A stretch of DNA of 64,000 bases. It comes from Fimadaptatus sp948467645. GTDB taxonomy: Bacteria; Bacillota; Clostridia; Christensenellales; Aristaeellaceae. Made by a program: the position numbers and the translations under genes. The notes beneath the pieces are model-generated. The model did not search any database and had not been told where the DNA came from. It worked only from the letters and a program-made list of their open reading frames with translations. The stretch covers positions 87,131 to 151,130 of the forward strand of contig CAOKFD010000001.1 in the NCBI GenBank assembly GCA_948467645.1, in the 5' to 3' direction. Of the stretch, positions 18,501 to 25,211 are shown one piece after another; position 1 is the first letter of the stretch, and every line of letters starts with the position of its first letter.

Positions 18501-19467
18501 CGTCTATCAGCGCCAATACGTACATGTATGCGGGCGGATAATCGCACCAGCCGGATTCGTAGAAATTCCACGGCCCAACCTGCATCATGCGGCTGCCCCA
18601 GCCCTGCCAGCAGGCTATGTCGTTGGGATAGCCCTGCACGATCGCGGCCAGCACGAGGCGCAGTATGAACGCAATCGCAAGCAGGGACGAAAGTATCGCC
18701 TGTTCGCCGTTATCAGGTGCAAGTGAAGGAAGCTTGCCGCGCTCCCTGAGCATAAGCGCAATCAGCGTCAGCACTGCAAGCGCCAGCGCTATTATGAGTA
18801 TCGGCACAGTGTAGTCGCTCGATTCGGCCACGGTGTCGTCGGTCTGCGTCGTCACGGTGTCCTGATACAGGTAGCCGAACGTCGCGCCCTCGGGCACGGT
18901 ATCCGTCTTTTCAAGCGATATGTCGTCGAACATCGCTGTACCGGTGACTGTGCTGCCATAGAAGCCCAGCCTTACCATAACGGTAAGCGAGGTCTGCTCC
19001 GGCCCGGTCAGGCCGTACAGCTCCATATAAGTCCATTCGCCGTCGGCAGACGTGCCCACGACCGCGTTTGACAGGCTGAATGCGTTTTCGACGGACAGGT
19101 TTGCACCAACCACTTCCATGCTTACGTCCTCGGTACGCGCCCAGCCGGACAGCTTGTACAGCGTGCTGGGTTCGCACGCTACTGTCTGTTCATACCTTGC
19201 GTCATTTTCGCCGAACGAGCGCAGTCTTGCGCTGTGCGTACCCGAATGCGCGCCGCCCTCGACGGTATCGAATACGGTTATGCCGTCGTTCCAGTCATAC
19301 ATGCCCTTTGACCAACCCACCGGGAAGCCCGAGGCGTCCAGCTCCTCAAAACTACCGTTGGTCAGCAGGTTTTCACCCGCCTCCTCGCCCAGAGCCAGTC
19401 CCGGCAGGAGGCTGAATATCAGTGCCAGTGCCAAAACCACTATCAGCGGCGTCCGGCGCTTATCCAT
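15574..19467 (-). CDS. Giant double GT-C glycosyltransferase (PMT/GT39-like) with CBM and discoidin domains
   Basis: The 1297-residue product has, in order: a signal peptide (1-27); a CBM4/9-like jelly-roll (about 30-190, starting NLLTNGSFEE); a polytopic GT-C module (about 215-690) with the acidic loop motif NDIACWQGWG near 281 and CDYPPAYMYVLAL; an F5/8-type discoidin module (about 719-835); and a second GT-C module of protein O-mannosyltransferase type (about 870-1297) with YFDEIYHARTAYE near 876 and EWTHPPLGK. Each GT-C part would use a lipid-linked sugar at the outer membrane face. I prefer the ATG at 19467, with GGAG four bases upstream, over 19479. Acceptor and sugar are unknown. It is transcribed alone. 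Confidence 0.85.
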   Translation of the reverse strand: MDKRRTPLIVVLALALIFSLLPGLALGEEAGENLLTNGSFEELDASGFPVGWSKGMYDWNDGITVFDTVEGGAHSGTHSARLRSFGENDARYEQTVACEPSTLYKLSGWARTEDVSMEVVGANLSVENAFSLSNAVVGTSADGEWTYMELYGLTGPEQTSLTVMVRLGFYGSTVTGTAMFDDISLEKTDTVPEGATFGYLYQDTVTTQTDDTVAESSDYTVPILIIALALAVLTLIALMLRERGKLPSLAPDNGEQAILSSLLAIAFILRLVLAAIVQGYPNDIACWQGWGSRMMQVGPWNFYESGWCDYPPAYMYVLALIDGLRTLVGAQDNAALSQVLVKLPAMLCDLVSAMLIYKWLKREKVRGGMALWLVAFYAFNPATVFDSAAWGQIDSVFTLMVVAAVYLCVQGNWKWALPVYVLSALVKPQTLMLAPIAAIVLVTEIVRAGINRDRVLKQIGIGIAISLGAAAVIIVPFWGGQSWNWLIEKYTETLSSYNYATINAMNAYAMLGMNWTDAGTAIVGIPATVWGYIFMAIAIAYSGFMYFKANDRRVMPLTCAVLIMILFTFSTKMHERYAFPAIMLLVVGYALLKDKRLLYSAMLLSVSQFVNMALVLQNHDLLSSQQAINVIFSLINIIATIYTCVCAWDICVGGNATVFSGKAHEAVKLEIVDTRTDMIKRLTGKSDYKIGMKLADWIILGAITVSYAVVAFTGLGTMSAPQTEWRSSMPGESVTIDLGEERTFDFTYYGGICDSTFTVEFSSDGVNWTAPGTADYRQGKIFQWLWYRECMKADDGTYVALVSGYPKNTARYIRLTFESVGFKMREVGFLDENGECYPIAGISSEGGDSYTMDDPGKMIDEQDTVPAQPSYYNSMYFDEIYHARTAYEHLHGLHTYEWTHPPLGKVLMSIGIAIFGMSPFGWRFMGTLVGVLMVPLMYLLTKQLFKRRNLAVFTTVLMTFDFMHFTQTRLATIDSYGVFFIMVMYLFMFRYMQMSFFRDGLKKTLVPLGLSGLFMGIGCASKWIDIYAAVGLAILLFATMFMRFNEYKFAKARLAREKHMTDELKPYTFARDHFVKYLVITLALCCVFFIAIPLVIYYFSYYWQLTPDGNFSIQGVINVQQSMLNYHSGLTNDDHPFRAAWYTWPLILKPMYYYSGREFMPAGTLSIIWCMGNPAVWWPMLAGMLFTIAMCIKEKLRDRKKLIIIVSFLAQYLPWVLVPRSMYIYHYFASIPFMIMSLCFVIKYFEKSHPRATKGVAIGLMVLAVGMFALFYPVISGAPCSQELVNFLNSLGPWNLY

Positions 19468-19645
19468 ACTGCTCCACATCTCCTATCCTCTCACAGCAAC
19501 TTATACTGCTATGATAGCCTTAAATCGTGTCCGTTTCTACCGCGTTACGTTCATTTTATCCGCATTATGCTGTTCAAAACGGGGCATTTACCGAATTGAG
19601 CGCGTTTTGTCAAATTGCCGCCCTAAATTTTTGCGGCCCATACAT

Positions 19646-19685
19646 GGAAAATCAGCGCGCCGAAGCACTTCTGGCGCGCTGACTA
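19646..19685 (-). terminator. Terminator of the rbgA-rnhB-yraN operon
   Basis: A ten-base perfect stem TCAGCGCGCC/GGCGCGCTGA (19652-19661 with 19673-19682), followed on the minus strand by TTTTCCATG. It lies about 30 bases after the yraN stop. Confidence 0.75.
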
Positions 19686-19715
19686 AAATACGATTAAGGC
19701 ATTGAGCCTGCCTGT

Positions 19716-20081
19716 TCATTCCACAAAGTCGAATGCGTTTTTGATAACGTCGATTTGTCCACCGCGCACGCTGGCCACGTCGAACCGCATGTATTCGTCC
19801 ATCAGCCCGTTTTCCTGCGCGTATCTCAGCGCCGTGCGGCTTACTAGCCGCTGCTTGGCGGGCGTGACTGCCTCTGCGGGCGCGCCAAACTTATCCGACC
19901 TGCGCATTTTTACCTCGACAAAGGCTATGCAATTCCCATCGCGCACTATCAGGTCGATTTCGCCGCCGCGCACGCGATAGTTCATGGCAAGTACCTCAGC
20001 GCCCTGCCTGACATACCAATCCGCCGCAAGCCTTTCCGCTTCCCGGCCGCGCTCGACGGCGCTTATCTTACTTACAGCCAT
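19716..20081 (-). CDS. yraN: YraN/UPF0102 family endonuclease-fold protein
   Basis: Small PD-(D/E)XK-fold protein usually found next to rnhB. The core is recognisable: RGREAERLAADWYVRQG, then GGEIDLIVRDGNCIAFVEVKMR, containing the Glu-Ile-Asp and Glu-Val-Lys catalytic pattern. Its cellular role is unsettled; nuclease function is inferred from the fold. I use the ATG at 20081, which gives 121 aa like its relatives and a ten-base overlap with rnhB; an ATG at 20114 would add eleven residues. It ends the rbgA-rnhB-yraN operon. Confidence 0.9.
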   Translation of the reverse strand: MAVSKISAVERGREAERLAADWYVRQGAEVLAMNYRVRGGEIDLIVRDGNCIAFVEVKMRRSDKFGAPAEAVTPAKQRLVSRTALRYAQENGLMDEYMRFDVASVRGGQIDVIKNAFDFVE

Positions 20082-20722
20082 TTGCTTATGAAGCTGCGCC
20101 TGTGTATCGGGCATGGGCCGTACTTTTCCAGCGCGGCTATATGCTCGGCGGTGCCGTAGCCCTTATTGCGCGCGAAGCCGTATTCAGGATAGATTTTGTC
20201 CATCTCTATCATTATGCTGTCCCTGTGCACCTTGGCGATTATCGACGCAGCGGCTATCATATAGCTGGTTGCGTCGCCGTGGATTATCGACTCGGTTCTG
20301 CTGCCGCAGTTAAGCCCGGTCATCGCGTCCACCAGCAGTATATCGCATGGACAGCCCCGTGCGGCCTCGTTCATTGCTTCGCGCGTAGCTTCCAGTATGT
20401 TTATCTCGTCAATGCGCTCGGGTGATGCGCTGCCCAGCGCGACATACGACGCGTTTTCGATCAGCAGCGGCGCAAGCTGTTCCCTGCGCTTTTCGCTCAG
20501 CTTTTTCGAGTCGTCCGCGCCGGGTATCACTGCATCGGGCGGTATCATTACGCACGCCGTCACCACCGGGCCGGCCAGCGGGCCGCGGCCCACCTCGTCC
20601 ATGCCGGCCACGCTCATGCCCTGATCCCACCACACGCGTTCGGTTTTGAGCAGCTCCTCCATGCGTGCAATGCGCTTGAGTTCCAATGTCGAGGGCGCTT
20701 TTTTAGCCTTAGTTTCGCTCAT
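20072..20722 (-). CDS. rnhB: Ribonuclease HII
   Basis: Cleaves RNA in RNA-DNA hybrids and initiates removal of single ribonucleotides from DNA. The catalytic motif GMDEVGRGPLAGPV supplies the Asp-Glu pair, and further carboxylates lie in ILLVDAMTG and SIIAKVHRD. C-terminal KGYGTAEHIAAL is typical. The ATG at 20722 has a GGAGGGGAG site and leaves an 11-base gap after rbgA; the longer frame to 20749 would overlap rbgA. The rbgA-rnhB pair is conserved in Firmicutes. Confidence 0.96.
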   Translation of the reverse strand: MSETKAKKAPSTLELKRIARMEELLKTERVWWDQGMSVAGMDEVGRGPLAGPVVTACVMIPPDAVIPGADDSKKLSEKRREQLAPLLIENASYVALGSASPERIDEINILEATREAMNEAARGCPCDILLVDAMTGLNCGSRTESIIHGDATSYMIAAASIIAKVHRDSIMIEMDKIYPEYGFARNKGYGTAEHIAALEKYGPCPIHRRSFISKWL

Positions 20723-20733
20723 ACTCCCCTCCG

Positions 20734-21576
20734 TCAGGGCTTTTGCCATGTCAGGCGTGCGACCTTGCCCGCGCGGAACTCATCCAGCACGACGGCCGCG
20801 CCGCGTTCGGTATCGAACCGGCCGCCGCTGAGCAGGAAGCCCCTGCCCTTGCACACCGCCTCCAGCAGTTCCAGTCCGCGCTTATCCATATCGGCCTCGT
20901 TAAGGTGGAATCTCGCGGCGGTTTCATTGGGCGCCATTTCGATCAGTCTATCGAGCAGTTTAATGCTAAGGCCCTCAACGTCGGTAATCTGATCGCGTAT
21001 TGTGCCGATAAAGGCCAACAGCAGCGCGCCCTCCTGATCGGAGAGTTTCGGCCAGAGCATACCGGGCGTATCCAGCATTTCAAGGTACTGGCCGACCTTA
21101 ACCCACTGATTAGCGCGGGTCACGCCGGGTCTATCGGCGGCCTTAACGATTGCGGAGCCATAAAGTCTATTAATAAACGTAGACTTACCCACGTTAGGTA
21201 TACCGATAACCATACCGCGCACGGTCTTATTAACGCCGCGCTCCTTCATACGCTTAACTTCAGCGGCGGTCAGATTCTCCAGCGGCGAGAGCACATCGCG
21301 CGGCTTACCATTATTAGACCTAAACGCGACAGCCGTAATCCCCTTCTCCTTAAAATACTTAATCCACTCGCGGGTAATCTTCTCATCGGCCAAATCAGCC
21401 TTATTAAGCACCAACAGCCTCTTCTTACCCGCACAAAGTCTATCCAATTCCGGATTCCTGGTCGCCAGCGGCGCACGAGCATCGCACAGCTCCACCGCAA
21501 TATCCACCCGCTTCAACTGATCACCCAACAGTCTCCGCGCTTTCGCCATATGTCCGGGGTACCATTGTATATTCAT
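20734..21576 (-). CDS. rbgA: Ribosome biogenesis GTPase RbgA (YlqF)
   Basis: Circularly permuted GTPase needed for late 50S assembly. The permutation is visible: the G4 motif NKADL (near residue 58) comes before the G1 P-loop GIPNVGKST (near 125) and G3 DTPG (near 170). It starts MNIQWYPGHMAKARR, the family's signature start, and has the C-terminal RNA-binding helical domain. The ATG at 21576 follows AAGGAG. A 13-base perfect hairpin lies 26 bases upstream. The gene is separated from rplS by a 1.24 kb gene-free region, so it needs its own promoter, which I could not identify. Confidence 0.96.
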   Translation of the reverse strand: MNIQWYPGHMAKARRLLGDQLKRVDIAVELCDARAPLATRNPELDRLCAGKKRLLVLNKADLADEKITREWIKYFKEKGITAVAFRSNNGKPRDVLSPLENLTAAEVKRMKERGVNKTVRGMVIGIPNVGKSTFINRLYGSAIVKAADRPGVTRANQWVKVGQYLEMLDTPGMLWPKLSDQEGALLLAFIGTIRDQITDVEGLSIKLLDRLIEMAPNETAARFHLNEADMDKRGLELLEAVCKGRGFLLSGGRFDTERGAAVVLDEFRAGKVARLTWQKP

Positions 21577-21602
21577 GGTTTCACTCCTTTTTGGGGGGAC
21601 GT

Positions 21603-21632
21603 GTTCTTTCTTTTCGGAAGAAAAGAAAGAAC
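21603..21632. repeat. Perfect 13-base-pair hairpin upstream of rbgA
   Basis: GTTCTTTCTTTTC (21603-21615) and its exact complement (21620-21632) enclose a four-base loop, GGAA on plus or TTCC on minus. On the rbgA (minus) transcript it ends 26 bases before the ATG. Purine/pyrimidine asymmetry is striking. Confidence 0.75.
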
Positions 21633-21888
21633 CAAAGAAAAGTCGTTTATGTCTTTCTCCCGCAAATATATCTTAGTTCAGACGTTTTATGGAGCTATAT
21701 ACGGGAAGTTACCCTGCTTTCTTGCGCCGATTGACTCGCCCAGAGCCAGCGGCGTTCGCGGTCTTCATTGTTTGCGGCTCACGCAAGCTATAATCTTACT
21801 TAGTTTCGGGATTCCGCGAATGGAGTTTTCTTGTTTAGGCAGGTTGCACCCGCGCCATGTTCGCCACCCCTCGGCGGCTCAATTGCAG

Positions 21889-22070
21889 ACTCGGCGGTGA
21901 GGTTCACGCCCGCCGGAAAGTATGGCGGGCGCGAAAACCGGCCATCCCGACGCGAAACTAGATGTATGAGCGGCCATCCATGCCGCGCCCACCATAAATT
22001 AAAGTGGGCGCGGAAGCAATAATCAGTCCTCGCGGTTCTGTATGAGTATGTTCCACGCTCGGAGAGCGGC
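21889..22070 (+). repeat. Dispersed double-hairpin element, copy 1
   Basis: Two strong hairpins are joined by a conserved linker. The first pairs CGCCCGCC with GGCGGGCG (about 21909-21934), the second pairs CGCGCCCAC with GTGGGCGCG (about 21986-22014). The linker carries TAGATGTATGAGC and GCCATCCATGC. The stretch through GTTCCACGCTC..GAGAGC (ending about 22070) recurs in reverse complement at 63816-64000. Homology may extend left beyond 21889; the other copy is cut by the window edge. Confidence 0.8.
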
Positions 22071-22209
22071 CATACATTATCACAGCTATGCAGTCTGACA
22101 GCCAAGCCCAAGCCGGTATCGCGTCCGCTAAAGTAGTTGCGCAAGCAACGGGTCAAGGAGTGGGCCTGCGAACACAACATCGCCGCACTCACAACCTCAA
22201 CGCCCACGC

Positions 22210-22716
22210 GAAAGAACGAAGCCGCTGAAATAAGCTGCCAAGAAAGAACGCTCACCAACGTTCACAAGCACCAACCGAGCGTCCGCACCCCGCCAAAGCG
22301 ATAGCATGGTCTAAACAAGGGAGCACCGCTCCCATATCGACAAACGTGTCGTGAAATCGCCCATCAATAATGGATAATAAGTAAGAAAGTATTCCCCTGC
22401 CGTAACCGCCCCTTGGCACGCAGTGCCCGGCGTTACAAAGGGGTAATAGGAGAATCCAAGGAGGGCATAGGGGGAACTCGCAATCCCCCTTGCCCTCCTT
22501 GGCCGCCGGAGGCACCAAAAATAAAAGGGCTGTAAAAAAACAAACTCGCGAACGAAAACCAAGCGCCTGAAAGAACACCCATAAACGACCTAAGCCGAAT
22601 ACAAGAGCGCATCGAAAGAACGCTCCCAGTAATGCACTGAAAGAACAATAAAGCACGCTTGCCATTTTAAGCACAGCCCCGAAAGAGCGCCGCTAAAATC
22701 AGCGTAGCGAAAGAAC
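22210..22716 (+). repeat. Cluster of GAAAGAAC motifs
   Basis: GAAAGAAC occurs at 22210, 22242, 22569, 22614, 22639 and 22709, with GAAAGAGC at 22681. The last five are 25-45 bases apart and each is followed by CACCC, GCTCC or similar. All point the same way. This may be a decayed tandem repeat related to the GTTCTTTC hairpin at 21603. Confidence 0.5.
22456..22502. repeat. Long stable hairpin in the rplS-rbgA gap
   Basis: Arms 22456-22475 and 22484-22502 pair over 19 base pairs (CCAAGGAGGGCA with TGCCCTCCTTGG, then AGGGGGA with TCCCCCT) with one bulged base and an eight-base loop. No T tract follows on either strand, so it is not a typical terminator. Confidence 0.75.
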
Positions 22717-22773
22717 ACCCACATGCCAGCGGTGCAATCACAATAGTGTAGCGCCGCTCCACTACCTGATTGT

Positions 22774-22804
22774 AAAAAAAGAAAGCCGCGACGAATCGCG
22801 GCTT
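22774..22804 (-). terminator. Terminator of rplS
   Basis: Nine-base stem AAGCCGCGA/TCGCGGCTT with a four-base loop, followed on minus by TTCTTTTTTTAC. It lies ten bases past the rplS stop. Confidence 0.92.
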
Positions 22805-22814
22805 AATTGCTCTA

Positions 22815-23156
22815 TTAACGCTCCTTGATCTTGGCAGCCTTGCCAGACAGCGAACGCAGATAATACAGCTTGGCACGGCGAACCTTACCGCGGCGAACAA
22901 CCGTAATGGAATCAACGCGGGGGCTGTGTACCGGGAAAGTACGCTCTACACCGATGCCGTAAGAAGTACGACGTACGGTGAACGTCTCGCGGCAGGAACC
23001 GTTGCGGCGGGCGATGCATACGCCCTCAAACGCCTGCAGACGCTCGCGGGAACCTTCGACAACCTTTACCTGTACGCGCAGGGTATCGCCTACGCGAAAC
23101 TCGGGAATGTCGGTACGGAGCTGTGCGCTCTCGATAGAACGGATTATTTCATTCAT
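22815..23156 (-). CDS. rplS: 50S ribosomal protein L19
   Basis: Ribosomal protein at the 30S-50S interface. The family pattern is intact: FRVGDTLRVQVKVVEG, RLQAFEGVCIARRNG, TVRRTSYGIGVERTFPVHSP and the C-terminal RRGKVRRAKLYYLRSLSGKAAKI. The ATG at 23156 has AAGGAGG; an ATG eleven codons earlier lies inside the leader structure and is rejected. Length 113 aa is normal. Unlike the usual rpsP-rimM-trmD-rplS operon, here it is separated from trmD by a GH99-like gene and has its own promoter, leader and terminator. Confidence 0.97.
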   Translation of the reverse strand: MNEIIRSIESAQLRTDIPEFRVGDTLRVQVKVVEGSRERLQAFEGVCIARRNGSCRETFTVRRTSYGIGVERTFPVHSPRVDSITVVRRGKVRRAKLYYLRSLSGKAAKIKER

Positions 23157-23180
23157 TGGAAATTTCCTCCTTCCCTCATA

Positions 23181-23218
23181 GACGTTCATAAACGACTGAC
23201 TGCCATCAGAGGAACGTC
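23181..23218 (-). promoter_or_regulatory. Structured 5' leader of rplS (possible L19 leader)
   Basis: Between the rplS promoter and start, a stem pairs GACGTTC with GAACGTC (23212-23218 with 23181-23187) and encloses a smaller CTGA/TCAG hairpin. Autoregulatory L19 leaders are known in Firmicutes; this one has the right position and size but I cannot match it to the family consensus. Confidence 0.5.
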
Positions 23219-23233
23219 CGTGTCACAAAGCTA

Positions 23234-23262
23234 ATTATACCATATTCAGCCCCTGTATGCAA
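23234..23262 (-). promoter_or_regulatory. Promoter of rplS
   Basis: Minus-strand TTGCAT (23257-23262), a 17-base spacer and a perfect TATAAT (23234-23239), 78 bases upstream of the ATG. Confidence 0.85.
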
Positions 23263-23302
23263 GTAAATTTCGGGCTAAAACGCGCCCTGCCGAACCCCGC
23301 CT

Positions 23303-24391
23303 TTACCTGCCGCCGAACACGCGCTTTACCTCGTTCAAATACCCGTACCCATACACGTCGTCGGGCAAGAGATAACTCATCTCGGTCCACTCGTTCCAGC
23401 TGTTTATCGTCACCATAGGCGCGCCCGTGCTTTCGGCAAGCGATTTGGCCTTCTCAAGTGCCCTGCCGAACTCCTCGGGCGTGTTGTTCTTCATTATGCC
23501 TTTGCGCAGAGAATTAAAGCGCGGATTGTTGTCCCAGCCGATCGATACGTGCGGCCAGTACGGTATGCCGATCTTATTAAAGCTCGCCCACTTGCGCTCC
23601 ACATCGCGCATGACCTCGGCATAGTCGCGGTCGATGTCCACAAAGTGCACATATTGATAGTTGGTCAGGCTGTCAAAGCCCAGCGCGCGCGCCAATTCAG
23701 CCGAATTCATGTGCGAACCGTCCACGCCGCTCAGGTCGTGCACGCCCTCCGACCACAGCACCATCTGAATATGCACGCCCTTAAAGCCCGCGCACACCGC
23801 ACGCCGCCGGAAATCGTCCAGCGCCATGCGCGCCGGGCGCACGCCGCCCAGACCATTTATCAGGTTGTCCACATCGTAAATCATCACGACCGGACAGCCG
23901 TCCACAGTGTAGTAGTTAGGCTGAGTAAAGTACCGCTCCATCCAGCGCTCGGTGATGCGTATGAACTCCCCGCGCGGCTGTCGGCCCTGCCACAGCACCG
24001 CGCCGGGCTGGTCGGATATGCGCTTGTCCCACGTGAAGTTCACGTCGTGGTTGGCCCACATCAGATAGAACTTCATGCGTCCGCGGTTTTCGGCCTTCAA
24101 AAAGCCGTCGTTCAGGCAGTTTTCCAGATATGGCAGACCGTCATACCAGTACCAGTCGTATATAAAGGTATTCACGCCGTGATCGGCAGCGAGGTCGATC
24201 TGCTGCCGCATGACCTGCGAGTCGGCCTCGTCCTGATAGCCCAGCAGCGGCACGCGCGGCAGTCTGTGCCCCGGAAACTTGGGCAGAGCCGAGCGCACGC
24301 TTTGCCACTCGCCCCTGCCCTCCGGCCAAAATATGCGGCTGCGATTGTCCGCGCCGGTATAGGCCGGCCATATATACGCGCCAACGTCCAT
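23303..24391 (-). CDS. GH99-like (WbsX family) glycoside hydrolase-type protein
   Basis: The 362-residue product begins MDVGAYIWPAYTG and carries PLLGYQDEADSQVMRQQIDLAADHGVNTFIYDWYWYDG, the signature of the GH99-like/WbsX family related to endo-alpha-mannosidases. Conserved acidic segments VMIYDVDN, GIPYWPHVSIGWDNNPR and INSWNEWTEMSYLLPD follow; the last holds the usual Asn-Glu-Trp. No signal peptide is visible, so it would be cytoplasmic. The ATG at 24391 has GGGAGGG upstream; an in-frame GTG at 24406 overlaps that site. It is inserted between trmD and rplS, only 19 bases after trmD, and probably cotranscribed with it. Substrate unknown. Confidence 0.85.
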   Translation of the reverse strand: MDVGAYIWPAYTGADNRSRIFWPEGRGEWQSVRSALPKFPGHRLPRVPLLGYQDEADSQVMRQQIDLAADHGVNTFIYDWYWYDGLPYLENCLNDGFLKAENRGRMKFYLMWANHDVNFTWDKRISDQPGAVLWQGRQPRGEFIRITERWMERYFTQPNYYTVDGCPVVMIYDVDNLINGLGGVRPARMALDDFRRRAVCAGFKGVHIQMVLWSEGVHDLSGVDGSHMNSAELARALGFDSLTNYQYVHFVDIDRDYAEVMRDVERKWASFNKIGIPYWPHVSIGWDNNPRFNSLRKGIMKNNTPEEFGRALEKAKSLAESTGAPMVTINSWNEWTEMSYLLPDDVYGYGYLNEVKRVFGGR

Positions 24392-24410
24392 GCTTATCCC
24401 TCCCACATGT

Positions 24411-25211
24411 TCAGGCTTTCGCCGCGCCGCTTTCCGACTTATCCACAGCTTCGCCGTTTTCGGTGGGCAAAGTCTGCGCGGCTTCGTCCTGCGCCTTTAG
24501 TTCGCTAAGGAACTTCCTGTCTTTCTTATCCAGTTCGACCGATTCCAGCATTTCAGGTCTGCGCCGGTAAGTCATTTCGAGCGACCTGTCCCTGCGCCAG
24601 CGGGCTATCGCAGCGTGATTGCCGTTCAGCAGCACCTCGGGTACCTCGCATCCGCGATACTCGCGCGGGCGCGTGTACTGCGGGTATTCCAGCAGACCGG
24701 ACGAGAAGCTCTCGTCCAGCGGCGATTCCTCGCTGCCCAGCACGCCGGGCACCAGCCGCGCCACCGCGTCCACGATAACCATCGCGGCCAGCTCGCCGCC
24801 GGTCAGCACGTAATCGCCCACCGACATCTCTTCAAACCCGCATATGTCCAGCGCGCGCTGGTCAACGCCCTCGTAATGGCCGCAGAGTATGATTAAATCG
24901 TCCTCTTTGGCAAGCTGCTCGGCAATATGCTGGTTAAACGTTACGCCGCGCGGCGACATGTAGAACCTGCGCCCAGTAAAGTCCTTTGCAATATCGTCCA
25001 CCGCGTCGCATATCGGCTGAGGCAGCATGACCATGCCCGCGCCACCGCCGAACGGATAGTCGTCGGTGTTCTTATGCTTCAGCGTGGAATACGGGCGTAT
25101 GTCCACCGCCTGAATATCCATAAGTCCCGCGTCCATCGCGCGGCCGAGTATGCTCGAATGCACGATCGGCTCTATCATTTCGGGAAAGGTGGTCAGTATC
25201 CTAATCCTCAA
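24411..25211 (-). CDS. trmD: tRNA (guanine-37-N1)-methyltransferase TrmD
   Basis: Trefoil-knot SPOUT methyltransferase making m1G37 with S-adenosylmethionine. Diagnostic stretches are TTFPEMIEPIVHSSILGRA, YPFGGGAGMVM, LCGHYEGVDQRAL, SVGDYVLTGGELAA and PRYEYRG-like RPREYRG. The start is TTG at 25211 behind GGGAGG, giving MRIRILTTFPEM as in other TrmD proteins. It overlaps the rimM stop by eleven bases. A charged C-terminal extension after residue 240 (rich in Glu, Ala, Lys) goes beyond the family core. Confidence 0.96.
   Translation of the reverse strand: MRIRILTTFPEMIEPIVHSSILGRAMDAGLMDIQAVDIRPYSTLKHKNTDDYPFGGGAGMVMLPQPICDAVDDIAKDFTGRRFYMSPRGVTFNQHIAEQLAKEDDLIILCGHYEGVDQRALDICGFEEMSVGDYVLTGGELAAMVIVDAVARLVPGVLGSEESPLDESFSSGLLEYPQYTRPREYRGCEVPEVLLNGNHAAIARWRRDRSLEMTYRRRPEMLESVELDKKDRKFLSELKAQDEAAQTLPTENGEAVDKSESGAAKA

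Larger units (their letters stand above)
21577..22814. other. Gene-free, structure-rich region between rplS and rbgA
   Basis: 1238 bases without a convincing coding frame. It holds a 13-base perfect hairpin beside rbgA, a double-hairpin repeat with a second copy at the right window edge, a cluster of GAAAGAAC motifs, a long 19-base-pair hairpin and the rplS terminator. The minus-strand frames (21800-22258, 22252-22674) have no recognisable domain, run through hairpins, and the first overlaps the repeat. I read it as non-coding repeats or an untranslated RNA locus. Confidence 0.6.

Noticed and set aside
21800..22258. Minus-strand 152-residue frame in the rplS-rbgA gap
   Set aside because: It runs through the double-hairpin repeat, has no recognisable domain, and its start lacks a ribosome binding site. 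It is best explained as an open frame in a GC-rich repeat.
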